A stretch of DNA of 64,000 bases from Ceratotherium simum simum (GCF_000283155.1 NW_004454163.1:7572880-7636879), one strand, 5' to 3'; counted from the stretch's first letter, positions 1-12,545 are shown. The notes: generated from the sequence alone by a model not told the origin. Program-made: numbers and translations.

Positions 1-104
1 GATGTTAGCTCAGAGCCGGTCTTCCTCAGCAAAAAGAGGAGGATTAGCATGGATGTTAGCTAGGGCTGATCTTCCTCACACAAAATAAATAAATAAATAA
101 ATCA
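1..104 (+). mobile_element. ERE SINE, 3' portion cut by window start
   Basis: The sequence carries the two tandem ERE 3' modules, each built around 'gatgttagct' followed by 'cttcctca', and ends in an (AAAT)n-type tail at about 85-102. This is the 3' end of a plus-strand ERE. The tRNA-like head lies before base 1 and is not seen. ERE is a non-autonomous Pol III-derived SINE mobilised by L1. Confidence 0.9.
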
Positions 105-692
105 AACTGTTAAAAGAAAACAACTTGTCAGGTTGTTTTTGGAAAAAGAGACCTTAAGAAGAAATGCCTTGGTGATGGGTGGCTGGTGACATCTTACTTA
201 CCCGGATGGAAAAGTGATTATTTCCCAGGTGAGCAGCTCAGTACTGCCCGTGTTCAGATCTACCTCCAGAGTTCATGCACAGAGACCTCTGTGAGACTCT
301 GGCCTCTTCCCATAGGTTTCCTTAATGTTTACCTTGACTAAAATAGTAAGTGTGACATGTTGTAACTGGGAGCCTGGGAACGTGGCACCTGGTGGTTCTG
401 TGGGCTGTTCTCTTAGGTCAGGCCTGTTGACTGGAGCAGTGAGCCCTTAGTGCTTGGCAGGCCTGGGATGACTAGGGCTGCTTTCCTTGTGGATAGTGAG
501 TTGCTTTTAGAGTCAAGATGGACTGTCCCACATCAGGTCTCTATTTACCAAGCATAGCTACACCCGTAATGTTAGGCACCCCCAGATTTATATGTTTCAT
601 TCGTGGTCAATGCTAAGGCACACCACATATATTTATCAAAATATCTATGCTCCCCTTATTCTCCAGAACTCTCCATATCCTACATATAATTT

Positions 693-810
693 AATTATTT
701 TTTTATTGTGGTAAAATCTATATAATGTAAAATTTACCATTTTAACAATTTTGAGCATGCAATACAGTAGCATCAGTTTCATTCACAATTTTGAACAAAC
801 ATCACCGCTA
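693..810 (-). mobile_element. Old L1M 3'-end fragment, left part
   Basis: On the plus strand this reads 'tttattgtggtaaaatct' and then 'aatttaccattttaac', the complement of the well-known 3' end of old L1M elements. It breaks off at the TA dinucleotide 809-810, where a DNA transposon begins. The L1 continues in the same orientation from 1308. Confidence 0.8.
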
Positions 811-1305
811 TAAATCTTCCTTGACTTACGATGGGGTTACATCTTGACAAACTCATAGTAAGTTGAAAATATCGTAAGTTGAAAATGCATTTAATCCACC
901 TAACCTACTGAACATCATGGCTTAGCCTAGCCTACCTTAAACATGCTCAGAATACTTACATTAGCCTGCAGTTGGACTATTGTAAAAAGCTTATTTTATA
1001 AGTGTTGAATATCTCATGTAATTTTTCGAAGACTGTACTGAAATTGTAAACAGAATGATTGGATGGGTACAGAATGGTCATAAGTGTACCAGTTGTTGAC
1101 CCTTGTGATCATGTGGCTGACTGGGAGCTGTGGCTTGCTGTCAATACCCAGAATCACAAGAAAGTATCTTGCTACATATCACTAGCCCAGGAAAAGACCG
1201 AAATTCAAAATTTGAAGTACAATTTCTACTCAATGTGTATCACTTTTGCACCATGGTAAAGTCAAAAAATTGTAAGTCAGACCATCATAAGTCAGGGACC
1301 ATCTG
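811..1305. mobile_element. Tigger-family (pogo-like) DNA transposon, non-autonomous
   Basis: This 495-bp element has terminal inverted repeats sharing a TGACTTAYGATGG core. The left end begins at 811 and the right end, in reverse complement, begins 'cagatggtccctgactta'. TA dinucleotides at 809-810 and 1306-1307 are the target duplication expected for Tc1/mariner-pogo elements. No transposase is recognisable, so it behaved as a passively mobilised deletion derivative. I recognise the Tigger-like 'gacttacgatgg' termini but not the exact subfamily. It is inserted inside an L1M. Confidence 0.82.
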
Positions 1306-1307
1306 TA

Positions 1308-1440
1308 TTTATTTCCAAAATTTTTTCATCTTCCCAAACAGAAACTCTGTAACTGTTAAGCAATAATTCCTCATTCCCCTCTCCTTTCAGCCCCTACAAC
1401 CTCTAATCTGCTTTTTCTCCCTATGAATTTGCCTATGTAA
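1308..1440 (-). mobile_element. Old L1M 3'-end fragment, right part
   Basis: Continuation of the L1M interrupted at 810. It resumes with 'ttttttcatcttcccaaac', then 'gaaactctgtaact' and 'ctatgaatttgcctat', in the order of the L1M consensus. Nothing obvious is lost across the transposon apart from divergence. Confidence 0.78.
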
Positions 1441-2129
1441 TTTGAAAATTTAATTAAAAAATTATTTTAAATTGGTCTTAAGCAAAGTTTACAGAAGAGT
1501 TCAAAGTTTCATAAGAGTGCTTCAGGTTTTACAGTGCTTCATCTGAACACATTTCAATCAGCAGATCTGCCTCATTTTGCACACTGAGCTGCTAGGATAG
1601 ACAAACAGAAGATGGAGGGAAAAGTGGCTGAATTTTGAGGAGCTGTCATACACCATGCACAGGCGTAGCTGCAGGGGTATCCATGATTTTAGCAGTTCCA
1701 CATGGCAGCCTGAGTGAGTCATTCCTGTTTTAAGATGAAGAAAGTGATTTTCATTGTGAAGTTCATTGACATAAAAGTCCTATTACTAGTGGAGATTGAA
1801 AACCAAATCCTTCTGACCTCAAGAGGTCCATCTCTTGTGTTACTGTACTCTGTCTTCCAGAGTGTACCGAGGACGCTTTGTAAGGGTGGGCCATGTATTT
1901 CTTTCCATTATTATATTTTGCAGAGTGAGTTCCAGAGCCAAAGGTGGCAGCAGTACTGAGGGAGTTTGAGCAATACCAGGAGTGTGTGAGGGGAGCCCCT
2001 GCCTTGCCTGAAGCCACTAGCCACTCCATCACCTGTCCACCCCTGTCAGCTCACCTTCAGTCATTCATTGGTGCCAGCCATGTGCTTGGCTGTGGGCGAT
2101 AAGCCAGTGGCCCCAGCTAGCTGCCTTTT
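1441..2129. other. Unassigned non-coding stretch
   Basis: AT-rich start, then ordinary sequence. Open frames of 81 and 89 codons overlap on opposite strands around 1714-2032 and look like chance. I recognise no repeat or gene here. Confidence 0.6.
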
Positions 2130-2275
2130 GATGATGACAATGATGATGACAGTAGCAGCCACTACCCTCCCCCCTCTGTTTATTGAGCACATTCTATGGG
2201 CTGGGCCTGGGTAGAGTGTTTCATGAGTATTATCTTTAACTCCATAGCCCACCAGTGAGGTGGCAGTGGGATTAG
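2130..2275 (-). mobile_element. MIR SINE fragment
   Basis: 'tttattgagcacattctatg' followed by 'gggctgggcctgg', 'tttcatgagtattatc' and 'gtgaggtggcagtggga' tracks the reverse complement of the MIR 3' half. It is strongly diverged, as expected for this ancient SINE. Confidence 0.7.
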
Positions 2276-3815
2276 GGTGGGGAAGTAGAGGTCAAATTGA
2301 AGCTGTCAGGAGAGCACTTGGCTGGTGAAGGCAGCACGGGGCTCAGAGGGACCTCATGGGGGGGCTGCCTGACTTCTAGCCTGCCCCATCCTGCCCTGTA
2401 CTCTGAAGGGGATAGGGCAGGGCTCTTTCTCCCAGGCCACTCTTCTGGGCAAGACACAGATACTCAAGTAGCCAAGGGATCTGGCCAGCAGGAGGGGGTG
2501 GGTAGGGACCTGAGGATCAGGGACTGCTGGGGAGGGGTGTTGGACATCTCCATTTCTGGACGCCTGGCTGGGAGACCCTCAGTGTTTCAGGGAAGTGTGG
2601 GACCTCTGCTGGGTGCCCGTTTCTCACTGTGAACAGCACAGGCTGAGGTGGACAGAGGCCCTGATGGCCAGGGCAATCAGAGAAGGAAAGTCAGCTTCTG
2701 AGATTGTGCGTCAGTGCTAATTCACATTGCACATAGGAAAGGCACACACGTGACACTTGTGTATTCTTATTTTGCATATATTTCTATCAGCTTTATGATC
2801 TCATTTCTTAGTTCACAACAAATCAGCAAAATCAAGTTAGAAGGGAGCAGTGAGGCTCATTGGCAAGACAATCGCGACAGCAGGAAGTAGAGGTGTAGGA
2901 TGAGAGTTGATTAGGCTGTCAGTGAGAGGAAGGGAGAGAAAGGGTTCAGAAGAAGGAAATTTGACTTTTAAAAAACTCAGTGTGCAAGGATTTATTCATA
3001 CATCATTAAAATTTAAATTATATGATTCAGTCTGTCACTAAGGACAAATGGTCCTTTTCAGCTTCATTTCCTTTGAACTGTTTTATTCAGGCAACAAATA
3101 TTTAGTTGATTGACGTTTTAAAGTTTACCAGGCTGCAGTAAAACTACATTTAGCATAAACCCTAGTAACATTGTAAGTCATTTTCAATAGGAGTAAAATT
3201 ATCAGCATGTTTCTCAAATCCTAAAAGAAATACCAAGCTCTGGGGTACATTCAGCTGTATATTCTTAATTTCAGACAGGCATTCTTGTTCCACCATCAAG
3301 TGATTCTTTTTCCAAGACCGCATAATAAGGGTGGTGTTTCTCCTTTCCATGCCACAGCATCCCCGGAAGAGAAAGAAAGGAATCTGGTCTCTTTGATGAA
3401 GTTTGATGATCCAACCAAATGATCATCAAATGAACTCTTTGCCTTCTATACTGCTTAATTTGTAAATCAGCTGGAAATAAATTTACTTTTCAAACAAATC
3501 TCAAACCCATTAAATGTCTGAGTATCATAGACATGGGTGTCTCTTCTTAACCATGTCATTACACTGAAATATGAAAAGGTGGGTCAGATATCACTTAGGA
3601 AGTGTGATGAATCCTCAACCCCCATCCTGAGTGTCTTCGTTCACATCAGGGAGCTGTGGCTTGTACTGCAGATACAGGTGACTGAGTGAGCCCCAGTCTA
3701 CTCGTTAGGGCACCCTCCTTCTACAACTATTTGGTTAATAGCACTTATTTTTTTTTGATCTCTAATTTCTACTTATTGAGAATATATTATTTTGATTTGT
3801 AAAGTTGTTCCTACG
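2276..3815. other. Unassigned stretch, GC-rich at its start
   Basis: About 2280-2660 is G-rich and open in one frame for 111 codons (2297-2632), while the opposite strand is also partly open. No protein family is recognisable and no splice or promoter context supports a gene. From 2660 to 3815 the sequence is AT-rich with no repeat that I can name. Confidence 0.55.
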
Positions 3816-4165
3816 AGCCCTCTTTCTCCATTCCAGTTGCTACCACTTTAATTTGGAGTCCCAACACCTCCGTTTTGCAACACTCTCCCTGTGGTCTCCA
3901 GCAGGACTTTTGCAACACTCGCCCTGTGGTCTCTGGCAGGATTCTCTGCCAGCCCTTCAAGCATTTTGCAGGGGATCTTCCTGAAATTGCAGGTGACCAA
4001 GACATTGTGCTGCTTGTAGGCCTTTCGAAGCCAACCCCCACCCTTGCCTTTAGGCCATTTCTGCGCCTGCCGGCCAGTGTCCTTTCTCCCCTGGCCTGCC
4101 CTTCCCTTTGCCTGCAGTGGCCATCCCACCTCCTGTCTCTCGACTGTCAGCTTTCCCTTGTCTGT
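3816..4165 (+). mobile_element. L2 LINE 3' fragment with internal duplication
   Basis: The order 'tttctccattccagttgcta', 'tgcaacactc', 'gtggtctc', 'ctgccagcccttcaagc', 'gatcttcctgaaattgcagg' and 'gaccaagaca' follows the L2 3' region on the plus strand. Two adjacent 35-bp copies replace the single 'gcaacagcctcctaactggtctcc' segment of the consensus. The match weakens after about 3990. Reading frames in both directions here are by-products of low stop density. Confidence 0.62.
3873..3942. repeat. 35-bp tandem duplication
   Basis: Copies at 3873-3907 and 3908-3942 both start 'ttttgcaacactc' and share 'ccctgtggtctc'; they differ at four positions. The duplication lies inside an L2 fragment and postdates it, since L2 has only one such segment. 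Confidence 0.88.
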
Positions 4166-4846
4166 CAAGAAGCAATTCAAAACTGAAGAGGTCTACTTCT
4201 TTAATTCTATTTCAGTTTCTCCCCACTTGGGTGAGAGGTGCTGGATGAACCAGAATATAAATACACATGACTATATTTCATGAGGTTATATACCTTAGAA
4301 ACCGTTCTGTAACCACATGCTTTGTCTTTTATTGCTGTCATGTGTATTTCTGAGCCAGCAAGGGATTGTTCAAAGAGGAAGAAGACAAATATGGACCTTT
4401 CAATGACATTCCTTCCCCAGATATTTGGAAAACAATTAAACCACTCAGCAAATGAACTGCCTTAGAGAAGATTATAACGTTGGCCTTAATTTCTTTTAGC
4501 AATTTTCCATTTCCTTGAAACGCATCTAATCAACTACTATTAACTGTCTTGGAAAATTTTTTTGGTTTACAGAGGTTTTTTTTTTTCAATTAATGGTTAG
4601 CATTAATTCAAGAAACTTAGGCTGAAAAATGTTACTTTTAACAAAAAGGAAAAGCGTTAGGTATGTTAATGCATATAATTATGCTTATTATGAGGCAGTC
4701 ACATTCTTTGGTTTTCCTACCAAAATTGAGACTTGGCAGTTTCACCTCAGTGATTCACTGACACATTTGCTCCTGCAGAGGGGTTGTCATTTGGAATTTG
4801 GAAATGCTGTACCTTCAATCCATTTAGGCAAACATCCCCATTTCTT

Positions 4847-5082
4847 TCTTTCTTTTTTTTTTTGTGAGGAAGATCAGCCCTGAGCTAACATCCACGCCAA
4901 TCCTATTTTTGCTGAGAAGACTGGCCCTGGGCTAACATCTGTGCCTATCTTCCTCTACTTTATATGGGACGCTGCCACAGCATGGCCTGACAAGCGGTGC
5001 CTCAGTGCGCACCCGGGATCTGAACCCAGGTCGCCAGCAGCGGAGTGCGCGTACTTAACTGTTATGCCATGGGGCGGGCCCC
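4847..5082 (-). mobile_element. ERE SINE, full length
   Basis: Reads T-tract, then 'gaggaagatcagccctgagc', 'tatatgggacgctgccacag' and 'gggcgggcccc', the reverse complement of a complete ERE whose tRNA-derived head lies at the right. Flanking 16-bp target duplications at 4831-4846 and 5083-5098 ('aacatccccatttctt') differ at one base. The B-box region 'gggatctgaaccc' is still legible. Several CpGs have decayed. Confidence 0.95.
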
Positions 5083-5098
5083 AACATACCCATTTCTT

Positions 5099-8000
5099 AT
5101 TAGGTTCAGAGTGGTGGCGGCTATCTCAGAATAGTGATGTTCGTAACAGCTTCACATTTTCACGTATTCTGAAAAGGAATTTCACGGAGGTTAGCGTTTT
5201 GAATGTTGGTCTAATTTCCAGTGAAGACTTTAGGGGTAGAAAGATCAAATAAACTACTTTATTTTCCGTTGCAGTTTTTAGAGAGCACACATGTTGCTTT
5301 TGTAAAAGCAGTTTGAAGATATTCCACATTGGTTTGAATGCTTTGTACTTAAGAATTAGACTGTTGAAGGTTTGGGGTTACCACTGTGAAACTGAGGTTA
5401 CAGAGGAGTTTAGGTTTATGATGAAAAGTATGCAGGAGAGGCATGTGGCAAAGTGTTTACTTTTGCTGCCTGGTTGTTACTGTGTGACAAAAGTCAGACC
5501 CTTTGGTCAGAATCCACATTTTTTGGCTAAATGAGAATTTCATTTTCATAAATAGGACTAAAACAGTGGTCTGGGAGGGAATTCTCAGTGTTGGTAGGAG
5601 AAGAAGGGTAGAAAAAGTGGAGGGCTCTAAGAAAAACTTATGATGTTAAAATTAAGGTTTATGAGTTTTACAATAGATCTGACCATAAACATATTATGTT
5701 CTTACCAGTGTCAAATTCAAAGAAAATGTTGTGAAATAAAACTGGATGCAGTAAAAGGAATTTTAAAATAATGATTTGCTATCTTAGTCGAGAGTACTTT
5801 GGTATCTGACTCTCTAGCTGTGCAGTCTATAAGGCACTACTACTCTTTTCTCTCAATACTTGGCCTTGCTGTACTGTTGACTGTCTCCCCTTTGGTTCAA
5901 GTGGAGGCCTCCTGGGCAGCTGGTGGCCAGGGCAGCTGTGGTGACCCAACTCAAATGTACCCCTCCCATGGATAGAGCTCCCAATTTAGCTGTTGAGTTG
6001 GTGCATAAAATGCCACAGCACAGCCATCTGAGCTCTTGCTTTCTGTTTAAATAAAAAGGCAGATGCTTCACACATGTTTTCACAAATTGACATAAACCAT
6101 GGAAGGAAAGAATGCTGATGCTTAATAGTCACCCTGTAGCAGCTTGTTACTTGTAATTTTTAGGTTTACTGCAAGAGCAAATGCCGAAAGCCACCCTGCA
6201 TCTGTGCTGACCCTGGATTAGGGGTAAGCCACGCTCTTTTAAGTGCCTGAGTAATGGGTGAACGGGGCATCTATAAATAGCGAGTTGGTGTGTCTGATGG
6301 ACCTCAGAGATGGGAGGGCTTCCGTGGGCCACCATTGTCCCATGTGGCCGGGGAGGAACGTGGCTGAGGGGAAGAGGGTGCACACTGTTTTGCTTTTCTT
6401 TCCGTATCAAGAAGAACAGATGCTTGAGTCATGGAATTAGCCTGCTGGGGAGCATTAGCTCTGGAGCACAGGCTACGGGGATGGCCTAAAAATAGGACTG
6501 AGAAAGGATTTGCCTCTTTTCTTGAAGACGATATTGACCTACATGACTTCTGGAGGCATCAGACGGCTCCCAACAGGCTATCGTGTTAAGTTACACTTGA
6601 TTAACACTTCCGTCTCTTCCTGGGCTCACTACTTTATGAAGCTGATCTTCTCTTTGAATGTAAAGGCTGGAAAGTGAGGATGTGGGCCCTGGACATACAT
6701 AACAGTTGTCATGGGTTTATACTGATCCATCTGCACCCTCTTGGTCCTCCATGACAGCGCCAGGCACATGTCAATGTCGAATTATTGATGGTGCACACTT
6801 ATAAGCAGATAAACTGTAGTTGGTGGGTGTAGTTTGTGGCCATCAAATACAGTCAGGTGTCATGTGGACTGAGACATACAGCCTGAGTCATGAACCAGCT
6901 GCAGACACCAGGAAATGGATTGTACGTTGTGCGCGCATCTAGAATTGCATCTCTTGCTTGCCTCCTGGTGTGGTATTGCCCCCTCCAGCATGATTGAACA
7001 CTTGTAAGTGCCAGTCTGCTCACAGGTGGTGGAGCGCCAGTGCCTGCGTGTGCTGTCTCAGGAGAATGGCCCTGTGGGATCCGAGGGTGAGGCTGGGGCT
7101 GGGAGCAGGTCTATTAAATAAGCTCATAATCAGTCTTACCTGTGGCTGGCCCTTATTAGCGCAGGATAGCTGGTTTCATAACAAGCCTTTAGATAACAAC
7201 TGTTAGAAATTTAGTGTTAAATATTTCTCATCCCCACACTTCAGGGTTTTTTAAAAAGCAGTGTTTGCCTAAAATAAGAACAGCTTCTGGGAATGGGTCA
7301 GGCAGGAGCCCTAGTATTTGGCTAGCGTCCATTAGCTTATCTGTGATTAGCTTAGATGCTTGATAAATTCTTTTCCTGTTCCAGCAGCTTTATGACTGTC
7401 GGGGTCTGACTGTCTGGTGGCAGTTCAGGATAATAAGTCAGAAGTCATATGGTTTGAGTAGTGTAAATAGTAAGTGGAGACATGTCTTGCTAGCCTTTCA
7501 TTTCAGCTGATGACTCCACGGTAGTGCTGGAGTTTTGATGTTTGTCACTGTCTCTTTTATCCCCACCCTTTTTTTACCCAAAAGACAAATGGTGGGGTTA
7601 AATATGGCCATGACTCAGCCAACGCTCAGCCAAAGCCCAGTAGTGACCATCAGGAAAGACAGTGTCACAGTCACAGGTCTTGTTACAATTGGCATGCAGG
7701 CCCTTCAACTGTTTTTAGTTTTCACTCAGATTTTAATAGCTTATTATCACAACTTATTCTGGTAATAGGCTAATAAACAAAGTATTCCTGGGCGTGTTTC
7801 AAAAACTAAAACATTTTTTAAATGAAAATACACAGTTGAGGTTGACTTGCTATGTGACATTCATGTGTAAGGAAATACACGCAATTGTACTAAGTCTAAC
7901 TTTTATGCTTAGATAACGAAAGAGATGCTCCTGAGTTTTCAAGTACTTATTCACGCAGTAACCACTGAGGAAGTTGGATAGCTTCTTTTGTAAGACTTTT

Positions 8001-8639
8001 TCAATCTTACACAGTTGGTTGGCCCTGAAAACTTAACTTCAGTTGAACTAAGAGTGTGAGGAGCTGATACTTCAAAGATCGTAAAGTTTGCAACCTAAAA
8101 CAAGACTGACTGTATGTAATTAATTTTTTGTATGGGTTAAATTTTAGAATGGAGAATACAATAAGTAAAGTGGTGACTGGCTTGGATTTTTTTCTCCCTT
8201 TAGAAAATGTTTCAGAATAGTAAAAGTGATATGTACTGTTGAAAACATATAAATGAGGCTCTGAGTCTGGTGGGGGTTGCTGGGCTAACTCTCCAGAATC
8301 AGTAGTCAACAAGAACGCAACAGTGACGTGCAACCTTGATATCCAGCCAGGGCTGCCGTGAGTGTTGGTGGGGGTTTTGGGTCACATGTCAGTTCTAGGG
8401 ATCAGCAGGGCCATGCTGATTCCTGGGTGGCAGCATCTGTGTGGATGGGCAGTCTATCATGGGGAGAGGGGGTGTGCTACCTGAAGAAAGAGAACTATGC
8501 AAGAGTCAGCCTAGGAATGGGTGGGGAGACTGCGGGCCAGAATAGAGACAGAAAAAGGAGAGCAGGGGTCCCATGGATCCCACTACACCCCAAAGCCTCC
8601 CTCCTAGGCTGGTGTGCCACCATCACTTTTGGAGTAGTG
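5099..8639. other. Repeat-poor stretch
   Basis: The longest part near the left end without a repeat I recognise. It contains only short overlapping reading frames. Base composition is even, and stretches around 7090-7210 and 7320-7770 have the AT-balanced, motif-dense look often seen in conserved non-coding DNA, though conservation cannot be judged from one sequence. Confidence 0.5.
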
Positions 8640-9300
8640 TTGGCATTTCAACAAGGTGTACAAATTTTTATTCTAATTTTTAAAAGTTCTTTAAACTCTA
8701 TATTTAATTTTTTTGAAAAAGCATATTCATGTGGCTGCAACTTTGAAAACTATAGAATGATGTATAGTAAATATCCCACCCTCTTACCCCTAACTATGTG
8801 CTCTCCTCCCATCCCCAAAACTTACCAATTCACCACCACACATGAGCAATGTTATTAATTCCCTGTGTTTTTATTCATGAAGAAAAAATATATATAATTA
8901 TCCCCCCTTTTTAAAAGAAAGAAAGGTAACATATAATATGTACTTTTTTCTGCTTTGTATTTCTTGAGGCTCTTTTCATATCAGTAAATAAAGAGCTTCC
9001 TATTTCTTTTTTTAACAGCTGCATAATATTCTATTACATGTATGTAGGAACCTTTATTTAATGCATCTCCTGTTAATGAATAGTTGGGTTTTTGTCTATT
9101 CTTGGCCAATGAATAACTTTGTATATATGCCATTTTGCACATGTGCAAGTTTATCTGTACGATAAATTCCAGGGGGGTGGGATTGCTGGGTCAAATAGTC
9201 TGTGCACTTATAATTTTGATAGATTTTGCCAAATTGCCTTCCACAGGACTTGTTCTAATTTCCTTTCCCACCAGCAGTTTAAGGTTCGTCAATTCAAATG
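8640..9300 (-). mobile_element. Old L1M 3' UTR and ORF2 end
   Basis: Typical reverse-strand L1M phrases appear in order: 'agctgcataatattctatta', 'ttgggtttttgtctattctt', 'cattttgcacatgtgcaag', 'gggattgctgggtcaaatag' and 'gccaaattgccttccacagg'. The part near 8640-8880 corresponds to the 3' UTR. The element is 5'-truncated and no intact frame remains. Confidence 0.85.
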
Positions 9301-11334
9301 TGTTGGAATAACTTTTGGGGCATCAAATAGTGATACAAAAAGTGTATTCTATGTGCAGGTCTGAAATCACCATCAGAAATGTGACAGCAGTGCTTCCCAA
9401 CAGTTCAGGGGACCCACTGAGTCTGGATTTTGTGTAAGACAGGCCCACCCTGGACAGTAGTGCTGGTTGTACTCTGCCCAAGGGCACCCACCCAGTGGAG
9501 TGTGAATGAGCCTAAGATCCAGCTTACCCTCCAGGCTGCCCGCAGGGGCGCCTTTCTCTAATCCCCCAGCAGCAGCCCTGGCTGAAAAAGCCTTTTGAGA
9601 AACAAAGAGGATCCAATTCAGATTAGAGAACGTAAACTAGTGTCCCTGAGTAAGCCCTTGATAACTTAAATTTGATTAAACACTGACTAAAGCTGTCTTT
9701 ATCAGATGTGTAAGTAGGGTGTATCAGGGAAATGAGCAATCAGCTTAAATTTTTAGTATTTTTGACACTGAGCAGAAAAGAGTTAACATTTCTGTCATTT
9801 TAACATGAGAGTGAAACCACCAAGCAGGAGTGGTAGGTTGGGAAATAGAGCCCAGGGGGCCTCCTGTTATCTCCTTCCTCTGTCTCCCTCTGCTCCAGCT
9901 ATCCCCCTCTTCCTTGCTTCAGAGGCGGCCTCCTGGGAGGTTACCATACACCTGCCCCCTCCCCCCTCTGCCTGCTTCTCCACCTCCTGTAGCCTCGTGT
10001 CCAAATCCTCATTCTGCTAGGAATTTTAAAATTTAATGAAAACTTTTTCTGGCAATAAGAACAGTACACATTTATGATAGAAAATTTGCAATATTTATGA
10101 TTTAAACCTGTGATTACATTTTAGGATTTGTTAGAGGTTAGCCTGGGCTCGAATAAGGAATGAGCAGGTGTGGAAAAGGAGGTTGGAAATGGGCTGAGTT
10201 GAATTTGGGTGAAGTGAAGTCCTCAAAGTATGTGGAACAGTTGAAATCATCTCACCACATTTTTGACCACCGGGAAAGTATAAAGAGAAGGCAATTTAAC
10301 AGCATTTTGTTGGGGGTGAATCTGATGAGAATTCCTGAACACACAGCGAGAATAGAATGATGGTGGATGCTAAGAATGCGTTCGGGGTCACTAATCACAC
10401 GGAGGGGCTGATTTGGAAATACTCTGCTGTCATTTCAATGCATTGAATCATCTTGCCTTATAATAGTGAAAAATAGTAGAAAGTACCTGGAGGCCCCGCA
10501 GAAGGGCTTCAAGCAATGGGCACAATGTCAGGAGGCCGTGTGACAACAGTACGCACTTGTAAAGTGGGAAGAAGCACCAGAACGATTGCAGGTTGTACAT
10601 AAATGCAGCGCACAGGTAGGTTTTTATTAACAGTTGGTATAGAATGAATACAGTGGTATAGAATAATACCTTAAAAATACAAACAAAATCCCCATTCTCA
10701 GTTTCCCTTATTCTGCTACAGTTTTTCACAGCAATTATCATCTTATATTATACACTTAGTTCTGTATAACAATTGTTTTTAAAACACATTTTTGTTCCAA
10801 CACGATTGACATATTAGGAAACAATTTGAGCATAACATGGGTTTCACATTTGCTTATGGGCGATTTTCTTTGCAAAAGCACCGGAACGCAGAAAAGTGCA
10901 CCCAGCTAAGCCAAGCCACATAGGAATGCACAAAATGCACACATGCACACACACCTCCAACATTTACCAGCTGCCTCAGTTCGTGTCTTGTTTTATGAGG
11001 CACACTCTGTCCACATGTGGTGTTACAGCTCTCTGTCTGATTTCTGATTATTTTCCTACCACTCCATGATTACTCATGAGCTGCAGTCCTTCTGATGCCC
11101 ACTTCCACAAGCACACTTGAAGGTTTTTTTTTTTGCAGTGAAGTGCCATATTGATTGTAGTATTTATGTATTTCATAACCATTCAGCCGGTACAAAATTG
11201 TGCTACAGTTTTTAGTAGGTTCCTGTCTTTTTCCCCCCATATGCCCTTTGGTTTTTGGTGCGTGATTTTTGCATAGCATGGTGATTTTTAGGAACTCATA
11301 TGTGGTGTCATAGCAGACCTGACTGCATGAATAC
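9301..11334. other. Unassigned stretch
   Basis: Contains a C-rich tract at about 9860-10015, which explains two overlapping 70-codon frames, and AT-rich unique-looking sequence after it. The 10780-11290 part may be an old repeat I cannot name. No gene is supported. Confidence 0.5.
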
Positions 11335-11495
11335 GATGGACTTCTTGTGTTTATTCATTGTCTTGTCTCTCTTTGCCCCTCCCCCCACGTCACTTCATCG
11401 GGGCAGGGTCATTTGCTCACTGTTGTGTCTCCAGCACCTTCTCAGCATCTGGCACAGAGCAGGAGCTCAACAAATATTTGTCAAATGAATGAATC
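11335..11495 (+). mobile_element. L2 LINE 3' end
   Basis: Ends with the diagnostic L2 phrases 'tctccagcaccttctcagc', 'atctggcacagagcaggag' and 'ctcaacaaatatttgtcaaa' followed by 'tgaatgaatc'. This is the plus-strand 3' terminus of L2. Confidence 0.85.
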
Positions 11496-12099
11496 ATCAG
11501 ATCTTTTACTGGAAATAGCATTCTAGCCATATTCTGTGGCAAATTAATGGTTCTATTAAAAAAAGAGTTATTACAGTTAAGGGATACAGTGTAGCAGTTG
11601 AGTTTGGCAAATGTGTCTGGCTCTTTGGCTGACATAGCTTGTCAAGGGAGGGCAGAATGGAAATGTGCAATATGGGTCACACAGCCTTTTAGAATTTGAG
11701 TTGGAGAAGAAACGTTCTAACAGTACATTCAAAGTCAGTTAAAGTAAAAACAATCAGGTAAGAGCAAAAGTGGCCAGACCCATGAAAGAGGTTACGTTCA
11801 TTTAGTAAAGTAGTGAAAAAGAAGAGATCCTAATGATGGTGTTTGACTCCAAAAGCATTTAATAAATGAAAAAGGATTTTTTTTAATTCAGAAAGATGAT
11901 ATTTTTGTTCAGTTAGGAAGGACCCAAGTTTTTTTTTCTTGAACTAAAATTCTTAAGTCATTGCATCATTGCTCGGCACCTGTCATGTGTATTTAAAATA
12001 TGTATACAGTTAGTGCTCAGTAAATGGAGGCATGGATTGAGTGTGCATGTAAAACTGTTAGAATGGTATAGTGTCTGTGGATATACACACATATACATA
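11496..12099. other. Unassigned stretch
   Basis: AT-rich sequence with no recognised repeat or gene. Confidence 0.5.
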
Positions 12100-12318
12100 T
12101 GTGCATGTAACTTTGTGCATACTATGGGAAGCGCTTTATGTGCATTATTTCGTTTCATTCTCACAACAACCCTACAGAGTAGGTGCTGTTATTTTTCTCA
12201 TCTTTAGATGAGGAAACTGAGGCCCAGAGAGGCTAAATAACTTAGTGAGAATGATGCAGCTGGAGAGTGATGGACCTGGGATTTCAAGATTTTGGATGCA
12301 GAGCCCATGCCTCCCCAT
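12100..12318 (-). mobile_element. MIR SINE
   Basis: A well preserved reverse-strand MIR: 'gaagcgctttatgtgcatta', 'ctcacaacaaccctacagag', 'agatgaggaaactgaggccc' and 'tggacctgggatttcaag' follow consensus order. One of the clearest MIR copies in the window. Confidence 0.9.
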
Positions 12319-12321
12319 GCG

Positions 12322-12545
12322 TTGAGGGCATTATGCTAAGTCCTGGTGATTCCAATTAAGAAAACTTGTCTCCTGCCCTCAAGGAAAATGAGATGGAGAT
12401 GTAAATAAAAAATAACAGTGCAATTGGTACCCAAGAGAGCAGACCATGAGGAATTGTGAGGGTGGGGGAGCAGGTGCTTAACTGCTTTATATAGTGGGCT
12501 CCCCATCCATTGACTAGGTCTTTTGGAAGGTGCCCTCTATGCCGA
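12322..12545 (-). mobile_element. L2 LINE 3' fragment
   Basis: 'ggcattatgctaagtcctgg', then 'tgattccaattaagaaaa', 'ctcctgccctcaagga' and 'gagatggagatgtaaata' resemble the reverse strand of the L2 3' end. It directly abuts the preceding MIR. Confidence 0.65.
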
